DNA from: Uloborus plumipes
Lineage: Eukaryota > Arthropoda > Arachnida > Araneae > Uloboridae
Length of the DNA stretch: 64,000 bases
Direction: 5' to 3'
Assembly: GCA_038373865.1 (NCBI GenBank)
Contig: JAXGGA010002980.1
Span: forward strand, 46,989 to 110,988
This document shows, piece after piece, positions 1-9,543 of this stretch. Both the position numbers and the translations under genes were made by a program. The notes beneath the pieces are model-generated. The model saw nothing but the letters and a program-made list of their open reading frames with translations, did no database searches and had not been told where the DNA came from. The stretch's first letter is position 1; each line of letters starts with the position of its first letter.

Positions 1-1
1 C

Positions 2-691
2 AATGATAATGGACGTAAACTGCTAATGGCAATTTATGTTGACGATGGAATTGTGGCTGTTCAGGATGAAGCAGCATTTTTCAAATTCATAGATGAACTC
101 AAGCAACATTTCAACCTTAAAGTGACGACGCTCAGTTGTTTTCTTGGACTGCAAGTTGAACGTTTGAAAGACGGCTCGCTCTTCTTGCATCAAGAAGCAT
201 TCACAAGAAAGGTTCTTGATCGATTTGGAGATGCCAAAATATCACGCATTCCCGTGAAGAAATCGAGTCTCAGGGTTGATTACAGTCCGCCAAATGAAGA
301 TGGTATGGTCCAGATCAAAGAGGCAAAGCCTCTAAGCAGTGAAATTCCCTACAGATCAGTAGTTGGTAGCTTGCTTTATTTGGCGATGGGATCTAGACCA
401 GACATTGCTTATTCGGTAAGCTTAGTGTCACGTAAGTTAGACAGTCCTACAGAGATAGATTGGGAAATAGTACAGACCACATTAAGATATCTATGCAATA
501 CCACTGGACATGGTATTGTGTATAATTGTGAAGGTGACAGAAGTCTAATGTTGTTCAGTGACGCAGATAACAACAGCTGTGCAGAAACACGCAGATCTCG
601 CACAGGTGTGATTTCTTTTTATGGTGGAGGTGCAATTACTTGGAGAAGCAAGCTACAGGAGGCAATATCCAATTCAACGACGGAGGCGGAG
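2..691 (+). pseudogene. Ty1/copia retrotransposon pol fragment (RT end and RNase H start)
   Basis: This is the 3' part of a copia-type polyprotein, open from the left window edge. A Y-V-D-D motif at about 50-61 is the reverse transcriptase catalytic core. It is followed by the copia connection region (SLLYLAMGSRPDIAYSVS near 370-420) and the start of RNase H, with the S-D-A-D aspartate near 560-570 and STTEAE at about 674-691. The frame is then cut by a DNA transposon inserted at 693 and resumes at 3897. Upstream gag, protease and integrase lie outside the window. The element is broken, so it is inactive as it stands. The family call rests on several conserved blocks. Confidence 0.9.
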
Positions 692-724
692 TCAGAGGCG
701 GACTGGCCGTAGAGGCCACCTGCC

Positions 725-1810
725 CGCGGGCAGGTGCGCCCTCTGGCCTGTGCGCCCTCTGGCCTGTGCGCCCTCAAAACGTGTGCGCCTTCGTTTTTTT
801 TTTTTTTTTTCATTTTGAAGGTTTGAAAGCAACCCCTAACAGTTTGAATAGTACCCCCCCCCCCCCACACACACACTGCCAGTGCGCCATTAACTTTAGT
901 AAATTACTAATTTTTTATTTTTTTCCCGTTTGGAGCATGTGAAAAGTAGTCAATAAGCGTTATCAGAAGGCGGTTCTTATTGTACCCCAGAAGTGATAGG
1001 TGGTCTTTAAGGGGGATCTCATCCAAAGTTAGCGCCCTCCGGTCTGTGTGTCCTTGCGCCGTGAACAAAGCCCCCCCCCCTTTTTTTTTAAATCTTTACG
1101 TTCGAAGCACGGAAAGCAATCTATAAAAGATTGAAGAAAATGGTTATACTCAATAATGTACCTGTTATAATAAACTTTTATTTATTGCATCACAGACGTG
1201 ATAGGTTGTCGGAAAGGGGGATCTTTGCCAAAAAAAAAAAAAAAATACAGCGCCTTCCAGGTTATACGCCCTTGAACCTGTGCGCCTTCGTTTTTTTCTA
1301 CCTTACTTTCGGAGGGTATGAAACATGGCAGTCCAGTCGGGGGGGGGGGGGGTCTTAATCCAAAGTGAGCGCCCTCCAGCCTATGTATCATTGCACCCTC
1401 GAATCTAGTTGACTTGGGTGCCCCCCCCCCCCCCTTCTTTTAATTCAAAGCGAATGAAAGTCTATAAAAGTTTGCTGCAGGAGATTATAATTAATAATGT
1501 GTTGTAATTCACTTTAATTCATTGACCCCCCACCCGCCCCCAGAGGTGATAGGTAGTCTGGAAAAGGACCTTTAACCAAAAAAAAAAAAAAACATCTTCC
1601 TCTGGGCTATGCGTCTTTGCGCCTTCGAACCTGTGCTCCTTTGGTGTGTTTTTTTTTTTTTTTTTTACTCGAAGCGCGTGAAGTACTTAATAAAAGTTTC
1701 AGAACAAGGTTCAAATGAATAGCGTAAAAAATAAACTTTGAATTCATAGCACCTCAAAAGGGATATGTAGTATGGTCTTAAACCAAAGTGAGCGCTCTTA
1801 TTATTATGCG
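725..1810. repeat. Diverged tandem array inside the hAT element
   Basis: About five degraded units share the order GCGCCCTC-like word, CTGTGCGCC word, poly-T or poly-C run, CGAAGC..TGAAAG, TAATAAAAG, AATAATGT, then GTGATAGGTNGTC and AAGTGAGCGCCCTCC. The GTGATAGG landmark is at about 993, 1199, 1546 and (mutated) 1760, giving a basic period near 210 bp with one longer step that contains a partial unit. The units differ mainly in homopolymer length. Confidence 0.65.
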
Positions 1811-3159
1811 TTTTCCTCTCTTTTGTGTATGTATGTGTCAAGTCAAAGTGTCAATCTACCTTGACTGAGGTTACGAATTCATGTGTGGCGATGTTGGTTA
1901 GAGAAATCGGTTGTCAAAAGATTCTTCAGACAGGTATTTTTATGATGTCAGAAAGCTGCATGAGTAAGCAATTGAATTGTATTGCACTGCAAAACGTGTA
2001 CTACCGACAAAAATGTTTAGTTTTCCCTAAAATAAAATTAAGTAATGATTTACTGAATATTGTGTTAGTTGATTGACTGGCTCCTTCCTATTTTCATGAG
2101 CATTTTAATAGTAGGCGGATTATCAAAACAGCAGTAAGTAAGTAAAAATACAGCAGATAACCCCGCTTAATCTATATGTACGCACACCATAATTCTTTAT
2201 AAATCGCGCAACTTTTCGAAGGTAAACAATAAATTGAAAAAAAAAAAAAAACAATTTCTGTATTTTAAGCACAACAGCTAATATGTAACCATTTAGTGCA
2301 GGATGAAGCTCTGTTATGAAGCCCATTTATTTGTGAATAATGGTTAAAATTGTATTTTATTTAAAGCCATATACGGGTTCCGTGGTGTGCATTATAACGA
2401 TCTTTTATTGTTTTACAAGATCGGTTTTAACACAATGAGAAGGGCTCGCAAATTATGAAAATTATTTTTTTTTTTTTTCAAACTTCCGAATTCACATGAC
2501 TTATCTGACTAATAAGAGACAAGTTTGGAAAGTACTAGCAATGGTTTTGGAGGGTTTAACTCATAACAGTTAGGTCAGATTCTTAATTTGTTTAAGAATA
2601 CAGAATCTAGAATTTTTAAAAGCGTTTGAGACAGAAATCACAAATAAGTAATGCAATTTTTGTTAAGTACCAGAGGACAAAGAAATTGTAGCTAAAGAAG
2701 TAACTTTAATTTTTTAATGAAAATAAACGCGTTTAAAATAGAGCAAGATGTATTACTGTGAGCAGAAAGTTTTAAAGGATTTCATCTTTTTAGCCTTAAA
2801 TCAATTTAATAAAGATGATTTTATCTAGATTTTGCTTTTATTATTATTTACGCTTTATTGGAGACCCTGCATGAGAGTAAGTTAAAAATTTCCGTAAAAC
2901 ATTTCAGAATGTAACACGCTCGAAAAAAATATAACTTTCATTGAGAAATGAGAGGAATAAACATCGTCTACTATCTGTTTTCGCAGGCATTGCACGGTCT
3001 ACCGTGAAAATAAAAGTTTTACCAAAAGACGCATATTCAGATTCACCAATCAGGCTCAAATAAAAGAAGAAATTGTGTACAATTTCACGCCAAAGTGAAG
3101 GAATAGCTATTTCAAAATTTAAATTGAGATCTAATCGGATTTGTTTAAATACACCTATC

Positions 3160-3450
3160 TCCCCTCCATATGAAATTTCTGAGTATTAAAAAAACCTTTG
3201 TGACAAATTTGGCAAAGATCCGACGGAAACTTATTGTTATTTGCAGAATATAACCTACGAAACTGGCTAACCAGGCAGTATGACTCAAAATTTAAATTAG
3301 ACCTCTTTGGATTTTTTTTGAGTTCCGATGTTCCGAAAATCTTCAATATGAATTTCTGAGCAGCTAAGGACTTTAGTACGAAATTTGGTAAAGATCCGGC
3401 GCAAACTGTGGATTTGTATACGAAGCATACTCATCCACACCCAAATATTC
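3160..3450 (+). repeat. Decayed LINE-tail-like repeat
   Basis: Two related stretches contain 'aatttggyaaagatccg' words. The second contains GCGCAAACTGTGGATTTGTA, also found in the tail of the element at 38930-39965 (about 39907-39927). It is probably a remnant of the same LINE or SINE family inside the hAT element. Boundaries are not clear. Confidence 0.3.
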
Positions 3451-3896
3451 ACACCCATTTATTATGCAGGTTTAACTTATAATTTAACTACGGTATACTC
3501 CCAATTATCCGCGCAATTGGGTGGCACGGGTATCGCGGATAACGAAAAAAGGCTAAAAATAAGTGATAAACAGAAGATCAAAATTGTGTTTTGCTTAAAA
3601 TTAATCGTATTGTGTATAAAAAGTGTTACAAACAATGAAGATAGGAACAGGATTACACATTTGTCTTGTAAGTTCTGAAGCACATACAATCTATAAAGGA
3701 ATAGTAGTGCGACAAAGCACTTCTGTAACATATATTATACCAAACTTAATTTTGCTGTAAAAAAAACCGAGACCCTTGCGGATAATTGCCGCAGAAAATG
3801 TGTGTGTGGGGGGGGGAGGTGCTATTTTGAAAGTGCGCCCTTTGGAGGTTTGGGTTAGCGCCCTCATGGGGGAGCCAGTCCGCCCCTGGGCGGAGT

Positions 3897-4222
3897 TTAT
3901 GGCGGCAGCCGATGCCACTAAAGATTTGATATGGTTGAAAAGGTTATTTGGCGAGATTGCTAACCACGTTTCAGTGCCAATCTTACAGATTGATAATCAG
4001 AGTACTATCAAGTACATAAAAAACCCGGTGTTCCACGCACGTACGAAGCACATCGACCAACGATACAAATTCGTCCAAGACGAATTTTTAAAGGGACATT
4101 TTCGAATAAATTACGTCAGAAGTGACGAGCAGCGTGCGGACATTCTGACGAAGGCACTCCCAGCACCGCAGTTTTATTCACAGAAAAATTTGATTGGTGT
4201 GAAGATTATCGACGAAAATTAG
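3897..4222 (+). pseudogene. Ty1/copia RNase H C-terminal fragment
   Basis: This is the continuation of the copia pol frame after the hAT insertion. The track MAAADATKDLIWLKRLF, then ILQIDNQS, KHIDQRYKFVQD and DEQRADILTKALP are standard copia RNase H C-terminal blocks. The stop is at 4220-4222. The reading frame matches the upstream half once one copy of the 8-bp duplication is discounted. Its presence right up to the presumed 3' LTR shows the element was once complete at this end. Confidence 0.9.
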
Positions 4223-4271
4223 TGACATTTCATGCCAAATGAAAGAGGACTGTTTCATGCTCGAAGGAGGC

Positions 4272-4391
4272 TGTTGAAAGTCGAGCATCTGGCAACAACC
4301 CTTTTTTCATTATTGTGCTATCGCCATTTGGCAACACTATAAGTCTTTGTGTTTTATATATCGCTGTTGTTTCGTTTCTAAAGTTTCAACA
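4272..4391 (+). repeat. Presumed 3' LTR of the copia element
   Basis: A purine-rich stretch (4262-4270) sits just before TGTTGAAA at 4272, and TTTCAACA ends at 4391, giving perfect 8-bp inverted ends. A TATA-like ttttatatat is at about 4353. An alternative 3' end is 4466 (TTTTTCACA). The partner 5' LTR lies outside the window, so the true length cannot be checked here. Confidence 0.5.
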
Positions 4392-4795
4392 ATGCTTTAA
4401 TGTTGTGTTATCTTTCTACTTGTTATATTAAAATTCTTGTTTTCTGCAAACGGTTCGTTTTTCACAATAGTGAAAAGTAAAAGTATGTGCGCAATGTTTG
4501 AATAGATTCTTAAAATCATATTAAAATGATTTTTGTTATTCTCGATATTCAAATTATTCTCAAAAAAACCTGAAAAAGCTAGGGGGTTTCATCAAAAACC
4601 CGAAAAAACGTGGGGTTTTGATCAAAATCCAGGTGGGCTGGGCTTTTCAAAAAAAAAAACGGGTTTTTTCAAACCCTGCATGGGATCCATAAAAAATTAA
4701 TCTGAAGAACAACACACTATCCCATCTGAAAAACAACACACTACAAATCATAAGGCAGGGATCAGAAATAGAGTTTGTCTTTGCAGTAATTCATT
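4392..4795. other. No gene seen; A/T- and G-run-rich spacer
   Basis: AT-rich sequence with a cluster of AAAACCC / GGGGTTTT words at 4560-4680. No reading frame or clear inverted ends were identified. Confidence 0.5.
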
Positions 4796-5041
4796 TTAAC
4801 CTTTTGGATCCGTGCTGTTCATACAGAAATTTTTCTTTCGACCGAGGTAGTACGACAGTTGAACTACAGATTTCTTTTCCATTGAAAAGAGAAGGTATAT
4901 AAACTGTCGTACCAGAGGTATGAAACCTTGAAAAAATCCCCGGCTTCAAAGGGTTCGAGGGAAAATTTCAACCCCATCCTCTAAACTAGACGAGACTTAT
5001 GGTACAACATGTGTAGTGTACCGCCGGTTCCTAAGGGTTAA
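4796..5041. mobile_element. TTAA-bounded MITE (family T1, copy 1)
   Basis: The 246-bp unit starts TTAACCTTTTGGATCCG and ends with GGTTCCTAAGGGTTAA, so the ends are inverted repeats inside a TTAA duplication, as in piggyBac-type elements. An internal inverted pair, GTACGACAGTT and AACTGTCGTAC, lies at about 4850 and 4903. A second copy at 6945-7185 is about 90 percent identical by eye. Confidence 0.82.
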
Positions 5042-5600
5042 GTGTGCTCGAATTAAAGAGGTTCAACTGGTTTAATATATAATTTTCCAAGTTGGACAAA
5101 TGTACATCTTACAAAAATCTGACAAATAAAGTGACAAATTAGTCTTAAAAGAGTATAACAATATTTAAAATCAGATAACATACTTGAAATTTCTCCGTTC
5201 ACCAGAAATCAAGTTGTATACGAAGAAATAATCTGAAAATGAGAAGAAATTTTTCTTTTTAGAATCCGGACAAAGAAATAAACATTTTCAAGTGATTTTA
5301 AAGTACATTAATTTGTTTTTTCCAAAAACATTTTGTTTGGTACATATCACAGCAGCCCCATCCCTTTAATATATTACAATGTTAAATTGCAAAGTTGTCG
5401 AGAACTACAGACCCATATAAAGCAGTAATATAAGTTAATACCCCTAAGACAGTGCTAAGGCATAATCCAGAGACCGCACTAAGCATTCGCCACCTCGCCA
5501 AATGCGATAAAGTAGAAAATTCGGCGAAAAAAATTCGGATTTGGCTGCAGTATTTGGCGAATGGAAAATTGTCAGAAATTTAAGCTTAGGGGAAAAATAC
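5042..5600. other. No gene seen
   Basis: AT-rich intergenic sequence. The only notable stretch is 5450-5560, with repeated ATTTGGCGAAT / ATTCGGCGAAA words, probably an old unrecognised repeat. Confidence 0.5.
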
Positions 5601-5601
5601 A

Positions 5602-5682
5602 TTAACACCCTGACGGTTTTGGACTTCTTATCCCGTCCATTTAACATGTAATTCTGGAACTGCCGAAACGCCAGAGGGTTAA
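5602..5682. mobile_element. Very short TTAA-bounded MITE
   Basis: An 81-bp unit with ends TTAACACCCTGACGGTTTTGG-like and, inverted, TTAACCCTCTGGCGTTTCGG. The ends match at most positions after TTAA. It is probably a deletion product of a piggyBac-type element. Confidence 0.5.
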
Positions 5683-5940
5683 AAAAACAAATAATTAAAA
5701 TTCTTTGAATAAAACTCTCGAAGTTTGGCTAAGACTTTTGAAATTTGGCTAATTTACTGGCTAACAACTTAAAATCCTTAGCGCGGTCCCTGATAATCAC
5801 ATGCAATACACCATCAACTATGTTATTCCATCTAAGGACACATGTTTCAATGTTACAATCAAGGTGTTCACAATTTAAATCAAATTATTTTAAACAAATC
5901 ATCGACTTTAATCATTTTTCACTTAACCCTAGTAATCTTT

Positions 5941-6510
5941 TTAACCCTCGTGGGTTCCTTGGGGTCATATGTGACCCCAATGCAATTTCTGTTTAATATA
6001 TTTTGTTAATCAACCATTTGTTTTTAATGGCATTTTGTGGCTTTTATTCTTCTAGTTTTCTATTCAAAATAATGCTATTATTGTGTTTTATTTTTCCCGA
6101 ATTGCATTTTTTGCACATAAGACCCTTGGGGTCACTTCCCCAGAAGGCCAAAAAAAGAGGACATTGCAACTTTTGTCCAAGAGAACTGGACAGAAAATGC
6201 ATTGAAAAATGTCATAAGTGTTTGAAATTCACTTGCAAAAATCATGTTTTTTCGGGTCTGTAACAGATGCAAATAAATCTACAGTTATTGTAAGTTTTGC
6301 TCTAAAATTATAATTTTAATTCATAAACTAAATTTTACTTTAATTGTATCTTTTTATTTTTTGTTTTTTTAGCATTAAAAAGTGTGTGAACTTAAATAAT
6401 GCATGTAACATTCAATAATTATAATGAATTAATTAAAGGAAGCATTGGGGTCGTTTATGACCCCAAGGGTCTTGAGTGTAACTGAAATGGGAGGGACCCA
6501 CAAGGGTTAA
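5941..6510 (+). mobile_element. piggyBac-type element, internally deleted
   Basis: The 570-bp element is bounded by TTAA, with ends TTAACCCTCGTGGGTTCC and, inverted, TTAACCCTTGTGGGTCCC. Just inside each end is a near-palindrome: TTGGGGTCATATGTGACCCC on the left and TTGGGGTCGTTTATGACCCC on the right. Between them lies the last part of a piggyBac transposase gene (see 6003-6263). The catalytic DDD region is absent, so it would need a transposase supplied from elsewhere. Confidence 0.85.
6003..6263 (+). pseudogene. piggyBac transposase C-terminal cysteine-rich tail (fragment)
   Basis: The last 45 or so residues before the stop at 6261 read GSLPQKAKKRGHCNFC, then RKCIEKCHKCLKFTCKNH. Here CxxC, C..C, CxxC and CxxxH spacing matches the zinc-ribbon-like domain that ends piggyBac transposases and binds the element's ends. 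The first half of this open frame is AT-rich and unlike the family, so the real coding remnant begins near 6110. The catalytic part has been deleted. The fragment lies in the expected orientation between two TTAA-flanked inverted ends, which supports the assignment independently. Confidence 0.8.
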
Positions 6511-6944
6511 TTTCTTAAAATATCATCAGTTCTGCCTTTTTCTTAGCCAGCCTTATATTAATTTTGTCCTTAGGATCCCCCCCACTTTTTTGACCATTTT
6601 TAGCTATTCATATTGTCTCTTGTTACTCAATCTAAAATTCACATTTTTAGTCAGTGAATGTTTTTAAATTCACTCGTTAAAAAATGAGAGCCACTATATT
6701 TTTCAATACTAGCCCTATACATTTTTTTATGAAAACAATGAGAAAATTTTAAGGCACTATACTAATGACCATACAGATAAGTTTTGGAAAATTGGGCTGT
6801 TACTATAAATATGGACATTATTTGTACAAATTAGAAAAAGAGAACTTAAACTCAAGTTTGCTTCAATCACGAATTCTCATTAAAAAATTAATGCATGTAC
6901 TTGTACATTGGAAAAATCTAAAAGGACATTTAAAAATATATTCA
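6511..6944. other. No gene seen
   Basis: AT-rich intergenic DNA without recognisable features. Confidence 0.5.
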
Positions 6945-7185
6945 TTAACCTTTTGGATCTGGGCTGTTCACACGGAAATTTTTCTTTCGACCCAGGTAGT
7001 ACGACAGTTGAACCATAGATTTCTTTTCCATTGAAAAGAGAAGGTATAAACTGTCGTACCAGAGGTACGACAACCTTGAAAAAATCCCCGGCTCCAAAGG
7101 GTTCGAGTGAAAATTTCAACCCCGTCCTCTAAAGAAAAAAAAACTTATGGTACAACATGCGTACAACCCGGTTCCTACAGGTTAA
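6945..7185. mobile_element. TTAA-bounded MITE (family T1, copy 2)
   Basis: The 241-bp unit has the same orientation and sequence as 4796-5041: TTAACCTTTTGGATCTG at the left and CGGTTCCTACAGGTTAA at the right. The internal AACTGTCGTACCAGAGGTAC is conserved. TTAA is duplicated at both ends. Confidence 0.82.
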
Positions 7186-9381
7186 ATGAAAAAGATGAAG
7201 TTTCTAATTTTCTTCTTCGGTTTTTTTTTTTTGCTATAAAAATCCATGTAAAAAGTAAACATACAGTTTTTTATACTTTTATCAGAAAGTGGTCAAAAAA
7301 AAGCTGTCAGGTTTTAAGACACCAACTCTATTATTTATTATACATAAAAAGTTAACTTTTTAAAAATCTGATATGTGCTTTAAAAAAATTAGTTTAAAAT
7401 AAAATTAACTTAGTTTATATTTTGTTTTTCTTTATTTAACTTTCTTTTGATTTTTATCTCATACAACACTTTTTAATTTAAAGGATAAGAATAATGTGGT
7501 AAAAAGCGCAAATTTGCAGGAAGCTCCAGACATGTTTTTTGAAGTTACGAAAAATCCTATTTAGGAAAAGACATCTGGCAAAAGGCCAATTTATTGATTT
7601 CCCCCCGTTTTTAAACATTTGTGTATAACTATCATCCGTATTAATTTTGATTTGAATCAAATGCTTTTGCATTAAATTGGTTTTTCATCATGTTATAAAA
7701 ACTTTTCGATAACATAATACTCGAAATTTTTGACGGTACCAATTTCAAGAGAACTAATATTTGTAAGTAAACTAATAAATTACAAAATTTTTTGAAGTCT
7801 TTTCTAAAAGATTAAAAAAAACTACGATTTTTTTACTCTCTAGTTACAATGTAGTCCTTTTTAAATGCAAAAGAGTTGAGCTTGTGAATGAAAGGTCATT
7901 TGACAAAAACCTTTAGTTAGTACACGAGAAAAATTTGGCAGTTTTCTGGAAATTTGTGCAATTTAAAAAGTTGAAACATTTTGTTATTTTTCTGCACAAA
8001 TGTATTTCTTTGTCGAATACATGTTGATGTTTTAAATATGTTAAACTACTTTCAATAACACAGCATAGCATGGGATAATTTGTTACATCAACTTCTAATA
8101 CAAAAAAATATTCTAAAACCAAATAGTTGGTTTATTTCTTCCCACTGCTTGAAAATTTCAACAATTAATATGAATTCAAAAACTTTATATTATTAAAAAC
8201 CAGAAAAACTCTCAAAAGTATTTTTCTTTCAAGTCCCTTCCACAAAGGGATTCTGATAAAACTGATTTCTAACGACTGGAAATTTTAAACACCACACAGC
8301 GATAGAAACACATTGCATTATTTCACATAATTTACAAGTTATTTAATTTAACTAAATTGTTCGTACAGTAATCGGCCATTACTGAGCGAAAAGGTCAAAA
8401 TTAAGAGCAAATTGGCAAAAAACAAATGTGTAAATAAAAAGCCAATGAATAAATGTAAGAATGATAAAACTATAGAAGAAGTTTCATCCAGTTCAGTGCA
8501 CCCAATCCAAATTACCTACTTATACGCATCGCTGCAGAATTAGAAAAATGCTTAGAATTGAGCTTTTTAAAAAGTAATTCCCATAACCTATTATTTAAAT
8601 TCTACAAAATTGTTAAACATGAAAAGTTTTGTGCGCTTCGCGGATATATATAATTTTTAAACGAGCGGAGAGAAAATTTGTACGACGGAGTTTTCAACAC
8701 AAAGAAACATCACTGCCTGACTTTTAAAAATTGAAGATAGGATGAAAGTAATTCATTATATGTAACAATCAAAGATAATACTTCACTTTAAATAGTTCTG
8801 AAGAAAATAAAACAAACAATAAGCACTTACTGGATTCATTTATTGGTGTAAAAACATTTTTGCCTCTGACACCGCGGAATCAAGAAAATCATAATATTTT
8901 GATGCAACTACTGCCACTTTTTGTGAAATAAGTTGGAAAAGTTCGATAATACTGGAGGGAATGGTTTATTTCTGTTTTAAAAAGCCTATAGCTGCTTTTT
9001 TCTGTATTAACTAATTATTCGTTAATCCTGCATGAATTTGTGAGCTATTAAGCTTTGTTTACTTAAAATTTCTGGCGATGAATCATCCATTGTGGTCATA
9101 TGTAAAAAATTTAAAACTCCAATGGCATCACTTAAAAATATAAACAAATATTCCAGTTTCGTGTGAACATTTGAGTTGTCATAAATTTAAATTGATTGAA
9201 TGTAAAAATAATGTATGGTTATTTTATCCTTCTCATAATATGATGATTTACCGTATTGTTTTGAAACTTCAGCGTTTTAGCTCAGATATTTGATCATTAT
9301 GAGTTTCGATTTGTAATTAAATGACTTTTCGTTTAATCCAGCTGCTATTGGAATTCATTTTAAGTCCCTGAAATTTGAAAT
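7186..9381. other. No gene seen; region upstream of SYS1
   Basis: About 2.2 kb of AT-rich DNA with only short chance ORFs. The SYS1 promoter and 5' UTR must lie in its right part, but I could not place a TATA box, initiator or transcription start with confidence. Confidence 0.5.
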
Positions 9382-9543
9382 ATGAGGGGCCATTTCCGGT
9401 ATTCCGTTTGGGATCCGTTCTTAATTATAAGTCAAATTCTTACAATCCAAGCCATTTTTTACGTGTCTTTGGGTGCTTTGATTTTTATAACGGATGTTAT
9501 TTCTGGTTACAGTCAGTCACTAGATCAAATATTTTTGCATAAG
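9382..9543 (+). CDS. SYS1: SYS1 exon 1 (residues 1-54)
   Basis: Starts at ATG 9382 and ends ...FLHK with donor AAG|GTAAGC, phase 0. The frame stays open into the intron to 9711 by chance; that extension has no family similarity. Confidence 0.93.

Larger units (their letters stand above)
693..3888. mobile_element. hAT-type non-autonomous DNA transposon inserted in copia pol
   Basis: The left end CAGAGGCGGACTGGC and the reverse complement of the right end, CAGGGGCGGACTGGC, match at 14 of 15 positions. The insertion is flanked by a perfect 8-bp duplication, GGCGGAGT (685-692 and 3889-3896). CAGNGGCGG ends and an 8-bp duplication are typical of hAT elements. The 3.2 kb interior has no transposase-like reading frame, only short chance ORFs. 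It contains a tandem array near the left end and many long G, C, A and T runs. Removing the element and one duplication copy would put the two copia halves back in the same frame, which supports the boundaries. Confidence 0.88.
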
